Below, one piece after another: positions 37,000 through 44,825 of a stretch of DNA of 64,000 nucleotides. Both the position numbers and the translations under genes were made by a program. The first letter of the stretch is position 1; each line of letters opens with the position of its first letter. The notes under the pieces are model-generated. The model was not told the origin of the DNA. It saw nothing but the letters and a program-made list of their open reading frames with translations, and did not search any database. Origin of the DNA: Planctomycetota bacterium (lineage in GTDB: Bacteria > Planctomycetota > Phycisphaerae > UBA1845 > PWPN01); the NCBI GenBank assembly GCA_022711465.1, contig JAKLEZ010000008.1, positions 186,001 to 250,000 on the forward strand, given 5' to 3'.

Positions 37000-37382
37000 G
37001 CGTCCCCCCTGCCGCTGGGCAAGGCCGTCAACACCCACACCTCGCCATCCGATTATTGGCGTTGCCCAGAGGGTAAGTCAAAGGCCACTGGAGGGGGCAC
37101 GATGCTTCCGCCCGTCAATTGGTTCATTTCAACCACCCCCCGGTTGGTTTCAACCACGCCGAAACCCTACCCCGCAGGGCGGAGATGGCTCCCGACCCAG
37201 AAACCGGGCTGCCTCGCTGGCACGCGGGATGCAAGGTCGAATAATCGTTCTCTAACCGACCTGACCACCCGGGCGTACTGTGGTTCGGCCAAGTCGGCTC
37301 CAAGAAAGTTGGCGAACCTGGCCCGGGGCGGTACAGTAGCCCGCTCGTTTGGATACCAGGACTCATTCGAGGAGGATTTGCC
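37000..37382. other. divergent regulatory gap with a tandem repeat
   Basis: 383 nt between the GH18 gene (leftward) and the pseudopilin gene (rightward). It contains two near-identical 16-mers 21 nt apart, listed separately. No convincing small frame is present. Confidence 0.5.
37121..37157. promoter_or_regulatory. tandem 16-bp direct repeat, 21-bp period, operator-like
   Basis: Copies at 37121-37136 (ggttcatttcaaccac) and 37142-37157 (ggttggtttcaaccac) match at 14 of 16 positions and start 21 bp apart, two turns of DNA. Each copy also has inverted GGTT/AACC half-sites. Its place between divergent genes suggests a binding site for a regulator; the regulator is unknown. Confidence 0.5.
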
Positions 37383-38507
37383 ATGAGAAACCGAGACCAT
37401 CGTGCCTTTACCCTGATCGAGCTGCTGGTCGTGGTGGCCATCATCGCCCTGCTGATCAGCATTCTGCTCCCGTCGTTGAACCGGGCTCGCGAGTCGGCTC
37501 GGCGAACCGCCTGCGCCTCCAACCTGGGCTTCTACGCTCGGCAATCGCTGGTCTACTCCGAGTCGTACACCGGCACCCTCCCCTGCACACCGCAGAACAA
37601 CGGCATCGTCGACACCGCCGCCAAGGCCAAATGCACCATCGTCGGCGACATCCGGCCGTACCCGGCCTATCAGGCCCCCGGCTCCGACGGCTGGTCCGGC
37701 ACCGGAGCCAACGAACCCCGTAGCGCCACCCGAGCAGCCTATCTGCTCCTGATCAATGGCAAGAAGGCCTACATGCAGCCCAAGCAGTTCACCTGCCCCA
37801 GCGCCGGCACGCTGCGACACAAACCGAATGGCAGCGAACCGTTGCCGATGCACCCCACAACGGGTGCCCAGTACCAGATGTACGATTTCAGCGGTTTTGA
37901 TACCGAACTGAATGCCGGCTGGGACGCGGGAGGCTCGACCACGGCGCCTTCGGGTGCCAACGAGATGACCGACTTCAGCTACTCCTTCCAGGTAACCCAG
38001 CGCCACACGGCCAACCAGACAACCTATGGCAGCGTGCTCAAGAGCACCCAGGACCCGCGCAAGGCCATTGCCGCCGACCGCAGTCCCTACTCCAACTCTA
38101 TCGCTATGCCCGTGGTCACCTCCAGCGGTCCGGTGAAATGGGGAAGAGGCGAATACCAGTACAAGGCCAATGCCAGCGTCGGCGGCCTTGCCCCCCCGAT
38201 CAACGATCAGACCGGTGGCGCGAATTTCATGGCCGCCCTCCGGAAGGGCAAGGGCACCTACAACGGCAATGCGTTCAGTGTCAACTCGCGAAACCACAAG
38301 TCGGAAGGCCAGGTCGTGGCCTACCTGGACGGCCACGCCAAGTGGTCCAACAACCCGAAGGTCGGCGCAGATGACGATTTCATCTACGGCACCCTGGATG
38401 AGAAGGGCGTCGCCCCGGTGACGGATCTGTCGCCGTCAACCGATGCCAGCTACGGCCTGACCCGTGGCCGCGCCTCATGGAACACGGATTCCCTTCTGCT
38501 GCCGTAA
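37383..38507 (+). CDS. type II secretion-like pseudopilin (DUF1559-type, prepilin N-terminus)
   Basis: 374 residues with GAGGA upstream. The N-terminus has the prepilin peptidase site and helix [17 protein letters not shown], with Phe after the cleavage point and Glu at position 5 of the mature chain. A globular part follows, with [18 protein letters not shown] (the usual planctomycete start of the head domain) and, near the end, [21 protein letters not shown], the H-x9-DGH tag of these families. Planctomycetes carry dozens of such proteins; some are thought to form short pili or to display proteins on the surface. A strong terminator lies 46 nt after the stop, so the gene is probably a single unit. 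Confidence 0.93.
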   Translation: MRNRDHRAFTLIELLVVVAIIALLISILLPSLNRARESARRTACASNLGFYARQSLVYSESYTGTLPCTPQNNGIVDTAAKAKCTIVGDIRPYPAYQAPGSDGWSGTGANEPRSATRAAYLLLINGKKAYMQPKQFTCPSAGTLRHKPNGSEPLPMHPTTGAQYQMYDFSGFDTELNAGWDAGGSTTAPSGANEMTDFSYSFQVTQRHTANQTTYGSVLKSTQDPRKAIAADRSPYSNSIAMPVVTSSGPVKWGRGEYQYKANASVGGLAPPINDQTGGANFMAALRKGKGTYNGNAFSVNSRNHKSEGQVVAYLDGHAKWSNNPKVGADDDFIYGTLDEKGVAPVTDLSPSTDASYGLTRGRASWNTDSLLLP

Positions 38508-38552
38508 GCTCGATCGCCGAGTTTGATGACCTGTATTCAGGCAGATAAGCCA

Positions 38553-38592
38553 ACGAGCGCCCGGGAGAGTCCTCCCGGGCGCTCGTCTTGTT
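38553..38592 (+). terminator. intrinsic terminator of the pseudopilin gene
   Basis: A perfect 15-bp stem (38553-38567 with 38572-38586) with a 4-nt loop, followed by CTTGTTG. It lies between the pseudopilin stop and a convergent small gene and may serve both. Confidence 0.85.
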
Positions 38593-38635
38593 GCCTCGAC
38601 ATCATCGCGCGGTACGGAGACGCGCCGCGGAGCGA

Positions 38636-38971
38636 CTACCGCCAATCGCGACCTCTGCCTCGGGCATCGTCGTCGGAGTCGTCCTCATCCGTCGGATCAT
38701 CCCCATCGTCTGCATCGGTCTTCCAGCTGTCCGCCTCATCGATGTCTTTCATCTCCCGCTCCATGTGACGAATCATCTTCTCCTGGAGCGGAGCCAGCTT
38801 CCGGTAAACCTCAACCGTAGCCTGATAGGCCTGAACCATCATGTCCAGCTTGATGAGCTGCCACTTGACCAGGCAATCGGGTTCCTTGATGGTCGAGAAG
38901 GGGTCACACGAGAAGCCGGCTTGGCTTCCCGGGCCTCGGACGAAATGCTCGCAATCCCTGCACTGGATCAT
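38636..38971 (-). CDS. small protein with Cys motif and acidic tail, unknown function
   Basis: 111 residues; CAGGAG 10 nt before the ATG. The first residues IQCRDCEHF hold a CxxC, with further Cys at 22 (FSCDPF) and 33 (PDCLVKW), so four Cys could bind one zinc ion. The middle (about 40-75) is an amphipathic helix (VQAYQATVEVYRKLAPLQEK). The last 35 residues are strongly acidic (DDGDDPTDEDDSDDD), ending in RGRGRDWR. No signal peptide. The family is not recognised, but the Cys motif and the charged tail argue for a real protein. It lies 54 nt after a lipoprotein gene on the same strand. Confidence 0.7.
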   Translation of the reverse strand: MIQCRDCEHFVRGPGSQAGFSCDPFSTIKEPDCLVKWQLIKLDMMVQAYQATVEVYRKLAPLQEKMIRHMEREMKDIDEADSWKTDADDGDDPTDEDDSDDDARGRGRDWR

Positions 38972-39025
38972 GATTCGCTGCTCCTGACCGTATGCATACG
39001 GGCGGACGGGTTTCGATCGGCGACC

Positions 39026-39394
39026 TCAGTAGAGCACGCGCGGAAGATCACGCTCGATATTCGCCGGGTGGCCCTCGATCTGTTCTTGAAACACGCGCCG
39101 CCGATAGGGCTCCCGGTTCTGCCAGTGCTCAAGATCCTCCTGGATGCGGTCGTTGATGACCGCCGGCGCTTCTGACGTGCGCTGAACGTCCTCCCCACAC
39201 TCCCGGGCGGCCAGGTCAAGCGTCTTCCGAAGGTTCTTGCCCCGGTGGATCTCCTGCTTGCCCATAGCCTGCAAGGTGCTGGCCATGCCATCCACCCGCT
39301 CCCCCACCGCCTGCTTGTGCCTGGGATCACAACAGCCTGCCAAGCCGGCGGCCAGACAGATCAATGACATCCATATCCAACGCATTCCTACCAT
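39026..39394 (-). CDS. small predicted lipoprotein
   Basis: 122 residues. The signal peptide IWMSLICLAAGLAGC ends in the lipobox LAGC; the mature part is a charged helical stretch (QAMGKQEIHRGKNLRKTLDLA, NDRIQEDLEHWQNREPYRR). Function unknown. ATG at 39394 is preferred over the ATG at 39385, because a TATGCT hexamer ends 6 nt before it, fitting leaderless transcription; no normal ribosome site precedes either codon. It is followed by the small Cys/acidic-tail gene and is divergent from a sigma factor operon. Confidence 0.65.
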   Translation of the reverse strand: MVGMRWIWMSLICLAAGLAGCCDPRHKQAVGERVDGMASTLQAMGKQEIHRGKNLRKTLDLAARECGEDVQRTSEAPAVINDRIQEDLEHWQNREPYRRRVFQEQIEGHPANIERDLPRVLY

Positions 39395-39400
39395 ATCCGC

Positions 39401-39406
39401 AGCATA
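39401..39406 (-). promoter_or_regulatory. -10-like TATGCT just before the lipoprotein start
   Basis: TATGCT on the minus strand ends 6 nt before the ATG at 39394 with no ribosome site between them. Confidence 0.4.
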
Positions 39407-39730
39407 CCACCTTCAGGGCTCTGTGGGCAGCCCGGACTGCACGGGCAGCCCCGACTGTAGATACCCCCGACCAGGCGTCGGGTGGCAGACGGTATTCTGA
39501 ACCGGACCCATCCCGATCAACCGGAGCGAGAGATCGGACGTCCTGGCTGCTGCTTGGGAGCCGGGAAGGCGGGTTGGGCTGACCCAGGTGGCGCAGGCGC
39601 TTCACAAGGCGCAGCTTAGAAGTTTTAGTATAGTATCAACAGTGATGCTGTATACTCCACGTAGACGACGGCAGTGGTGGCTCTTCGGGCGGACGACGGC
39701 CTGACGCGTTTCCTTCTGTCCGGCAATGAC

Positions 39731-39760
39731 TTGGTGTCTGGTGCGTTCATACCCTAAGCT
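39731..39760 (+). promoter_or_regulatory. promoter of the sigma factor operon at 39770
   Basis: TTGGTG (39731-39736) and TAAGCT (39755-39760) are 18 bp apart. The -10-like hexamer ends 9 nt before the ATG, again leaving no room for a leader. Confidence 0.45.
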
Positions 39761-39769
39761 GTCGTGCTC

Positions 39770-40357
39770 ATGGAAGCCGAACGAATCGCCGAGGTGATCG
39801 CCCGGGCCCAGCAGCGGGATCCTGGCGCCTTTGATGCGCTCATCGAGGCGTACAGCGACCGGTTGTACGGGTACTTCTACCGGCTGACGGGGCGGCGGGA
39901 CGATGCCGATGACCTGCTTCAGGATCTTTTCGTGCGGCTGGTTCGGCGGATCGGCGAGTACCAGCACGATGGACGATTCGACGCATGGCTTTTCCGGATC
40001 GCCACCAACCTGGTTCGCGATCGGGTGCGGCGGGCTCGGCGAGCTCGGACGACGGCGTTGGATCAGGATGAAGGCGACGAGGAGGCGGGCCTGCTCGCCC
40101 GTTTGCCCGACCCATCGGCCGAGGACCCCGGTGAACTGGCGCCTCGATCCGAACAGGTCGATCGGCTCCAGGGAGCGATTGAGCGGCTGTCGGCCGGCGA
40201 GCGGGAGGTGATCGTGCTGCGGCATTTCTCGCAGATGAGTTTTCGCGAGATCGCTGATGTGATGGGCACGCCACTGGGCACGGCGCTGGCTCGGGCCCAT
40301 CGAGGGCTGAGCCGGCTGCGGGAACTGATGAACGACGAAGAGGCACGGGAGTCATGA
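39770..40357 (+). CDS. ECF-type RNA polymerase sigma factor
   Basis: 195 residues from the ATG at 39770 (a GTG at 39764 adds two residues). Region 2 is clear: DPGAFDALIEAYSDRLYGYF near 18, then DADDLLQDLFVRL (polymerase clamp and -10 contact) near 47 and FDAWLFRIATNLVRDRVRR near 70. Region 4 follows with LSAGEREVIVLRHFSQMSFREIADVMG and TALARAHRGLSRLREL (helix-turn-helix for the -35). A variable acidic linker lies between. Its stop overlaps the next start by ATGA, so its activity is probably held by the membrane protein that follows. Confidence 0.95.
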   Translation: MEAERIAEVIARAQQRDPGAFDALIEAYSDRLYGYFYRLTGRRDDADDLLQDLFVRLVRRIGEYQHDGRFDAWLFRIATNLVRDRVRRARRARTTALDQDEGDEEAGLLARLPDPSAEDPGELAPRSEQVDRLQGAIERLSAGEREVIVLRHFSQMSFREIADVMGTPLGTALARAHRGLSRLRELMNDEEARES

Positions 40358-40986
40358 ACCAGGACCTGAGACAACTTGAGAACGAAGTCGAGGCCATGCT
40401 CGCGACTTGGTCCGACTCGCTTGATGTCCTGCCGCCGCCGGGCACCTGGGAGTGTTTGGGAGTTGCCGTCCGGCGAGAGCTGAACGAAGTCTGGCTCGAC
40501 GACCAGGCTTCACCCACTCCAGACTCGGCCACCCTCGCGCGCATCCGCCAGGCGGTACGGACGGAACTGAACCGGGTATCGAACGGTTGGGCGGGCACCT
40601 TCCGCCGTTGGCGGGTCCGCCTTCCCGTTGCCGCCGCCGCGGCCATCGTGATCGGCATGGTCCTTCTGCATCAGGCCGGCTGGCCAGGCTCCCGGCCGAC
40701 GAGCAATACCGCAGACCGTGACTCCAGATCGTACGCCCTGAGTGTCGATCCACTCACCCTGTTTGTCGAGGCCGCGAACAACGTCTGGGCCGGCGATCCG
40801 CTGACCGCGGCGATCGACACGGATCTCGAGAGCCTGGAGGAAGGGCTCGGCCGGGCCCGAACGGCGAACGACGGTGTTCAGGACGCGCTGGACGACATTG
40901 ACGAGAGAATCGATGATCTCTTCGAATCCGGGCCGATCGATGTTCTCGGCCGACTGGAAAACACCCAAGCAGGAGCTGTGGGATGA
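40354..40986 (+). CDS. probable membrane anti-sigma factor
   Basis: 210 residues, starting in the ATGA overlap with the sigma gene. The N-terminal cytoplasmic part (1-85) has Glu-rich helices; one membrane span lies near 93-108 (VAAAAAIVIGMVLLHQ). The exported part (110-210) is acidic and helical (LESLEEGLGRAR, VQDALDDIDERIDDLFE). No classical zinc anti-sigma HxxxCxxC is seen, so the assignment rests on position, topology and coupling with the sigma gene. Its stop again overlaps the next start by ATGA. Confidence 0.7.
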   Translation: MNQDLRQLENEVEAMLATWSDSLDVLPPPGTWECLGVAVRRELNEVWLDDQASPTPDSATLARIRQAVRTELNRVSNGWAGTFRRWRVRLPVAAAAAIVIGMVLLHQAGWPGSRPTSNTADRDSRSYALSVDPLTLFVEAANNVWAGDPLTAAIDTDLESLEEGLGRARTANDGVQDALDDIDERIDDLFESGPIDVLGRLENTQAGAVG

Positions 40987-41834
40987 GACTGACGAGGGGA
41001 TCGCACTGGGTATGGGGCTTGTCGTTCGCGGTTTTCGGCGTATGGGCTGCCGGCGGGCTTGTTCAATCCTCGGCCGGTGAACCGGCAACACAGCCGTCGG
41101 CTGACGACCGGGCGGCCGTCAAGCGTGGCGACGACCCTGAGCCCGACGGCATCAACAAGAGAGAACCGCGCGGGCGACGCGAAGGCTGGCGTGATCGCGG
41201 CGAGCGCTCGGAACAAACCGGCACGGCGACCGGTGAGGAGCGACCGCGGGGGCCGCGTTACATGGGCGGTGCAGGCGACGCCGGCGACGATCGTGACTTC
41301 CTGACCGCCGAGGAGCGAGAACGCCTGCAGGACTTCATCAAGGAACACTTCCCCGAACTGAGTGATCGGCTTAGGGCGGGCCGCGTTCCACAACGGATCG
41401 CCTGGCCGCTGCTGCGGCTCATGCGCATACAGAAAAGCGACCCCGAGCTGGGCGGCAAGCTCATCGAGGAGCACCGGATCGAGATGAAGTTGGTGGAGAG
41501 CCGGCGCGGGTATCGGGATGCTCCCTCCGAGACCGCGAGGGAGAGCATCCGCATCAAGATCCGCCAGTTACTTGAACAGCGGTTTGACGTCCGCCAGGCC
41601 CGGCTTGAGCTGGAAATTCGCGATCTCCAGAGACGAATCGAGAAGGCCAGAGAACGTCTGGCGAAGCAACAGGCCAACAAGGCTCAGCTCGTGGAAAACG
41701 AACTGGAGCACCTGACCGATACGTTTGAAGAGAGCGCGGGGCGAAAGGAGGATCGTACCTCGCTGCCCGAGGGGCCGGGTGGACCTCTTGGAGCGGGGCC
41801 GCGTTCCGAACGTGCCCAGCCGCGCGAACGATAG
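40983..41834 (+). CDS. exported charged coiled-coil protein, third gene of the sigma operon
   Basis: 283 residues, ATG overlapping the previous stop. A signal peptide or anchor (WVWGLSFAVFGVWAAGGLV) is followed by a disordered Arg/Glu/Gly-rich part (30-100) and then helices with LTAEERERLQDFIKEHFPEL near 100 and a long coiled coil at about 195-255 (LELEIRDLQRRIEKARERL, KAQLVENELEHL). The tail is Pro/Gly-rich. No known domain recognised. Being tightly coupled to sigma and anti-sigma, it may be the envelope sensor for the pair. The operon at 44826-47442 has the same third-gene type. Confidence 0.75.
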   Translation: MRLTRGSHWVWGLSFAVFGVWAAGGLVQSSAGEPATQPSADDRAAVKRGDDPEPDGINKREPRGRREGWRDRGERSEQTGTATGEERPRGPRYMGGAGDAGDDRDFLTAEERERLQDFIKEHFPELSDRLRAGRVPQRIAWPLLRLMRIQKSDPELGGKLIEEHRIEMKLVESRRGYRDAPSETARESIRIKIRQLLEQRFDVRQARLELEIRDLQRRIEKARERLAKQQANKAQLVENELEHLTDTFEESAGRKEDRTSLPEGPGGPLGAGPRSERAQPRER

Positions 41835-41911
41835 TCGGCCGCATGACCACCGTACCGGGGCAGGCGATCCGCGGTCTTCGAACGGCGGGTCGCCTGCTTC
41901 CTTGTCTGTCC

Positions 41912-44119
41912 TCACTTGCACCGCACCAGCACACGAAGACGCTTGGCGGAGTATGAACCCGCGTTGGAGGAAAACGTCCAGTCGGGATTGTCTTTGGGCT
42001 TGTTGCCGATGCCGAGGTCCGCGCCCTGCCCGGCCCGCCAGTGGTTGATCGCGAAAAGCGTCTGCTTCGCCGCGTGGTTGTGGACCTGCATCGAGCCATA
42101 GCCGGCCACCGGGTCGGCAATCTGGTCACCGAAATCGTACACGTTCGACGACGCCTGGGGCACCTTGGCCGCGTTGGTCGCAGCGTAGTTGTGCGGCCAG
42201 AATTCGATGTTGCCATCGGCCAGGCCCGTACCGGTAACGATACCCTGGACGTTGGAAAAGACGTTCATGTTGGCCACGTTCTGCTGGAAGCTGGCCTGGG
42301 AGGCGACAGTCGGCACGCCGATCTTGCCCAGGTCGTCGGTAAAGGCATCCATGGACACGTAGAGGTATCTGGCATCTTCGCCGGAAGTCAGCTCGACAAA
42401 GTAGGCGATTCGGTCAAAGGACCGGGTGATCCCGGCACGGCGATCCGCGTCGTAGCTGATGGTCTCGCCGAGCTTGCCCAGGTCGAGATCGTAGACCAAC
42501 TGGTATTGCCTGGCCTCAGGTACGTTCATCACCAGCGGATCGCGAACCGGCACGTTGCCGGCGCGGAAGGCCCCGGCGGGCAGGCCTTCGGCGTTCATCA
42601 GGTTTGGCTCGGCGAGCATGCTCCAGGCAAATCGGACCGCGACCGGCTTCTTCACTTCCGGCGAGGAGACGATCACACTCGCCCCGTCAATCCTGGCCTC
42701 GGCCTTGACGAAGCCGCCCTCCTCGGCATCGATGATCTCAAACCAAGTCAGCGGCTGGCCGTCGCGGCTGGCCAATCCGCCGTCGGCATGGTCGAACGTC
42801 ACGCGGATCCTGTCGTCCTCGATGCTCATCGCCTTGTACACCGGCCCGGAGTACACCACGTTCGTGCGCCCGTAGGTCTTGGCCAGTGCCCACAAAGCAA
42901 GTCGCCGGCCGACGTCCTGCTTGTTGTTGGGATGGATGTCGCGAAGGTTGGAGATGTCGTTGATGACAACCATGCCGGTATTCGGGATCTCCTCGGCGGC
43001 GGCCCGCTGGGCTTCCCAGAACAGGGCTTCGGTCTCCGGGTTGCCACCATAGTTGAATGGTGCGATCTGGACAAAGTAGAACCGCAACTCGTCCAGCCCC
43101 CAGAGCTGCCGCCAGCCGCCGATCAGGGCTTTCATCCGCTCCGTGTAATGCCGGCCCTCGCCGAGGTTGGATTCGCCCTGGTACCAGATGGCCCCGCGCA
43201 GGGTGAACGGACAAAGCGGGTGGATCATGCCGTTATAGAGCGCCGTCGCGTGCTGAACGTCGCTCGGCGGCTGCAGTTCCCCCGGATAGGTCGGCATGGG
43301 TGGAACCAGCCCGCGGTCGTTCAGGGCCTTCCTGGCCGCCTCCAGCCACCGCTCGGTTTCCTTGAGGACCTGCTCCAGTCGCTGTTGATGAAGCGGCGTG
43401 CGCGGATCACCGAGCTGCACCCGTTCATAGTCCGCCTTCAGCGCCGGGACGGCCGCAAAGCCCTCGGGCGGTGTCCAGGTTTGAATCACCGTGCCGCCCC
43501 AACTGGAATCGATCAGGCCTACGGGGACATCGAGTTGTCTGTGCAACTCACGCCCAAAGTAGTAGGCCGCCGCCGAGAAGCCGCCCCAGCCGCCCTCGGC
43601 CACGGACTTGGGCGAGCAAGGTCTCCACCCACCGCTGATGTCCTGTTGCGGCACGGGTGCCCACTTCTTGCCCACCTTCAGCAGGCGGATACCCGGATGG
43701 TCGGCGGCGGCGATCTCCTTCTCTGCATCCTTGCAGGCGGCCACCCCCATCTCCATGTTGGATTGTCCGGAACACAGCCACACCTCGCCGACCATGACGT
43801 CCTCGAACTTGACCGCGCTGGAGCCGCTCACCGTCAGGGTGTGCGGGCCCCCGGCGTCGACCGGGGCAAGCGTGACCCGCCACTCGCCGCGGTCGTTGGC
43901 CTTGACCTGCTTGCTCTCGGTGAGGAACTGCACGGTGACGGTCTCCTCGGGTTGAGCCCATCCCCAGATCGTCAGCGGCAGGTCCTGCTGCAGGACCATA
44001 TGACTGCCGAACACGCCGGGCAGGCGGATCTCGGCTCTGGCCCCTGCGGGCGACAGACCGGCCAGAGTCAGGGTGACGGCGAGCATCTTTCCGATATGGG
44101 CGAAGGATGTTGATTTCAT
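41912..44119 (-). CDS. secreted sialate O-acetylesterase (SGNH type)
   Basis: 735 residues. The signal peptide (MLAVTLTLAGLSPAGARA) is followed by EIRLPGVFGSHMVLQQ, the standard opening. The nucleophile Ser is in CSGQSNMEMG near 118, IDSSWGGTVIQTW near 205, WYQGESN near 310 and the catalytic D-x-H in LRDIHPNNKQDVG near 390. Members remove acetyl groups from sialic acids or from xylan-like sugars. An extra domain of about 200 residues follows (535-735; EFWPHNYAATN and INHWRAGQGADLGIGN), seen with other planctomycete esterases but undefined. The ATG at 44119 is chosen because the ATG at 44128 falls inside a TAAGAT -10-like hexamer. Confidence 0.93.
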   Translation of the reverse strand: MKSTSFAHIGKMLAVTLTLAGLSPAGARAEIRLPGVFGSHMVLQQDLPLTIWGWAQPEETVTVQFLTESKQVKANDRGEWRVTLAPVDAGGPHTLTVSGSSAVKFEDVMVGEVWLCSGQSNMEMGVAACKDAEKEIAAADHPGIRLLKVGKKWAPVPQQDISGGWRPCSPKSVAEGGWGGFSAAAYYFGRELHRQLDVPVGLIDSSWGGTVIQTWTPPEGFAAVPALKADYERVQLGDPRTPLHQQRLEQVLKETERWLEAARKALNDRGLVPPMPTYPGELQPPSDVQHATALYNGMIHPLCPFTLRGAIWYQGESNLGEGRHYTERMKALIGGWRQLWGLDELRFYFVQIAPFNYGGNPETEALFWEAQRAAAEEIPNTGMVVINDISNLRDIHPNNKQDVGRRLALWALAKTYGRTNVVYSGPVYKAMSIEDDRIRVTFDHADGGLASRDGQPLTWFEIIDAEEGGFVKAEARIDGASVIVSSPEVKKPVAVRFAWSMLAEPNLMNAEGLPAGAFRAGNVPVRDPLVMNVPEARQYQLVYDLDLGKLGETISYDADRRAGITRSFDRIAYFVELTSGEDARYLYVSMDAFTDDLGKIGVPTVASQASFQQNVANMNVFSNVQGIVTGTGLADGNIEFWPHNYAATNAAKVPQASSNVYDFGDQIADPVAGYGSMQVHNHAAKQTLFAINHWRAGQGADLGIGNKPKDNPDWTFSSNAGSYSAKRLRVLVRCK

Positions 44120-44126
44120 GGCCGGC

Positions 44127-44132
44127 ATCTTA
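44127..44132 (-). promoter_or_regulatory. -10-like TAAGAT before the sialate O-acetylesterase start
   Basis: TAAGAT on the minus strand is separated from the ATG at 44119 by 7 nt (gccggcc). A TTTACG -35-like hexamer lies 18 bp further up. The upstream in-frame ATG at 44128 overlaps the hexamer and could not be on the transcript. Confidence 0.45.
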
Positions 44133-44155
44133 ACGAGTCATGTCAGCATCCGTAA

Positions 44156-44562
44156 AGACTCCTCGCCCGTCTGGATGAGGCCTTCGAACGCGAGCGGGCC
44201 CTCACCGCCGCCGTCGCCCACGAGTTGCGAACACCCGTGTCCGAGGTCCGCGCCATTGCCGAGATCACCCTGAACCGCTCACGCGAGCCGGAAGAGTACC
44301 GCCGGGCGCTGACCGAGACACTCGACGCCACCCGAAGTCTCCAAAGCCTCATCGAGAAGCTCCTCATCCTCGCCCGCCTCGAGGCCGGACGGATGAAGCC
44401 GGAACTCGAACCGGCGTCAACTGCGGACTCGGCTTGACCCTGGTGCGACGAGCGATAGAGGCCATGGGAGGTAGTGGCGAGGCCCGCGTGAGTCCTGATC
44501 GTTGCTTCTCCCTGACCTTGACGTTCCAGGCCGTCACGGATGCCTGCTCAGCCACATCCTGA
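44156..44562 (+). pseudogene. relic of a sensor histidine kinase with the ATPase core deleted
   Basis: The first frame (44156-44437) starts just after a TAA and reads LARLDEAFERERALTAAVA then HELRTPVSEVR, the H-box of a HisKA domain with its phospho-accepting His, then SLIEKLLILARLEAG. The frame ends at 44437. From 44413 another frame reads CGLGLTLVRRAIEAMGG, the G2 box of the ATP-binding domain, and ends at TGA 44560-44562. The N and G1 boxes between are missing (over 60 residues), so one internal deletion with frame change explains the pieces. The sensor part and any partner regulator are also absent. H-box wording resembles QseC-type kinases. Confidence 0.85.
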
Positions 44563-44825
44563 TTCTCCCCCCGGCACAAGCTCACCCCGCAACGTCCCGT
44601 CCCAGGACTTCCTCCCTTGCGGAACGGCAATCGGTCCGGTTCCACCCTCCGCTCCCATTCACTGCCCGATCAGATCAGGAGTGTGACCCCAGGCTCACGG
44701 AATGAGCGCATGAACAGTAGCCCGCCGTCAACCGGATGCAGTGTCTCGCTGCAAGGCATCAAGGTCTCCGGTTCTGCCGGAGACCCTGACGCCCCGAACA
44801 GACTGCTCGCTTCCGAACGGGGCGT
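44563..44825. other. gap holding a terminator-like hairpin
   Basis: Between the kinase relic and the end of the leftward coiled-coil gene. Apart from the hairpin at 44763-44785, nothing is recognised. Confidence 0.4.
44763..44785 (-). terminator. hairpin, possible terminator of the leftward sigma operon
   Basis: A perfect 9-bp stem (ggtctccgg / ccggagacc) with a 5-nt loop, 41 nt past the stop at 44826. The run after it on this strand (TTGATGCCTT) is only weakly T-rich, so termination strength is uncertain. Confidence 0.5.

Larger units (their letters stand above)
39395..39769. other. divergent gap between the lipoprotein and the sigma factor operon
   Basis: 375 nt with several -10-like hexamers: TATGCT for the lipoprotein, AGTATA/TATACT facing each other at 39627-39632 and 39651-39656, and TAAGCT before the sigma gene. 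A small rightward transcript from 39660 is possible. No coding frame is convincing. Confidence 0.45.

Noticed and set aside
42041..44113. Long rightward open frame of 690 codons
   Set aside because: It is the antisense shadow of the sialate O-acetylesterase; the translation is His/Arg/Leu/Gly-rich with no domains, as usual in GC-rich genomes.
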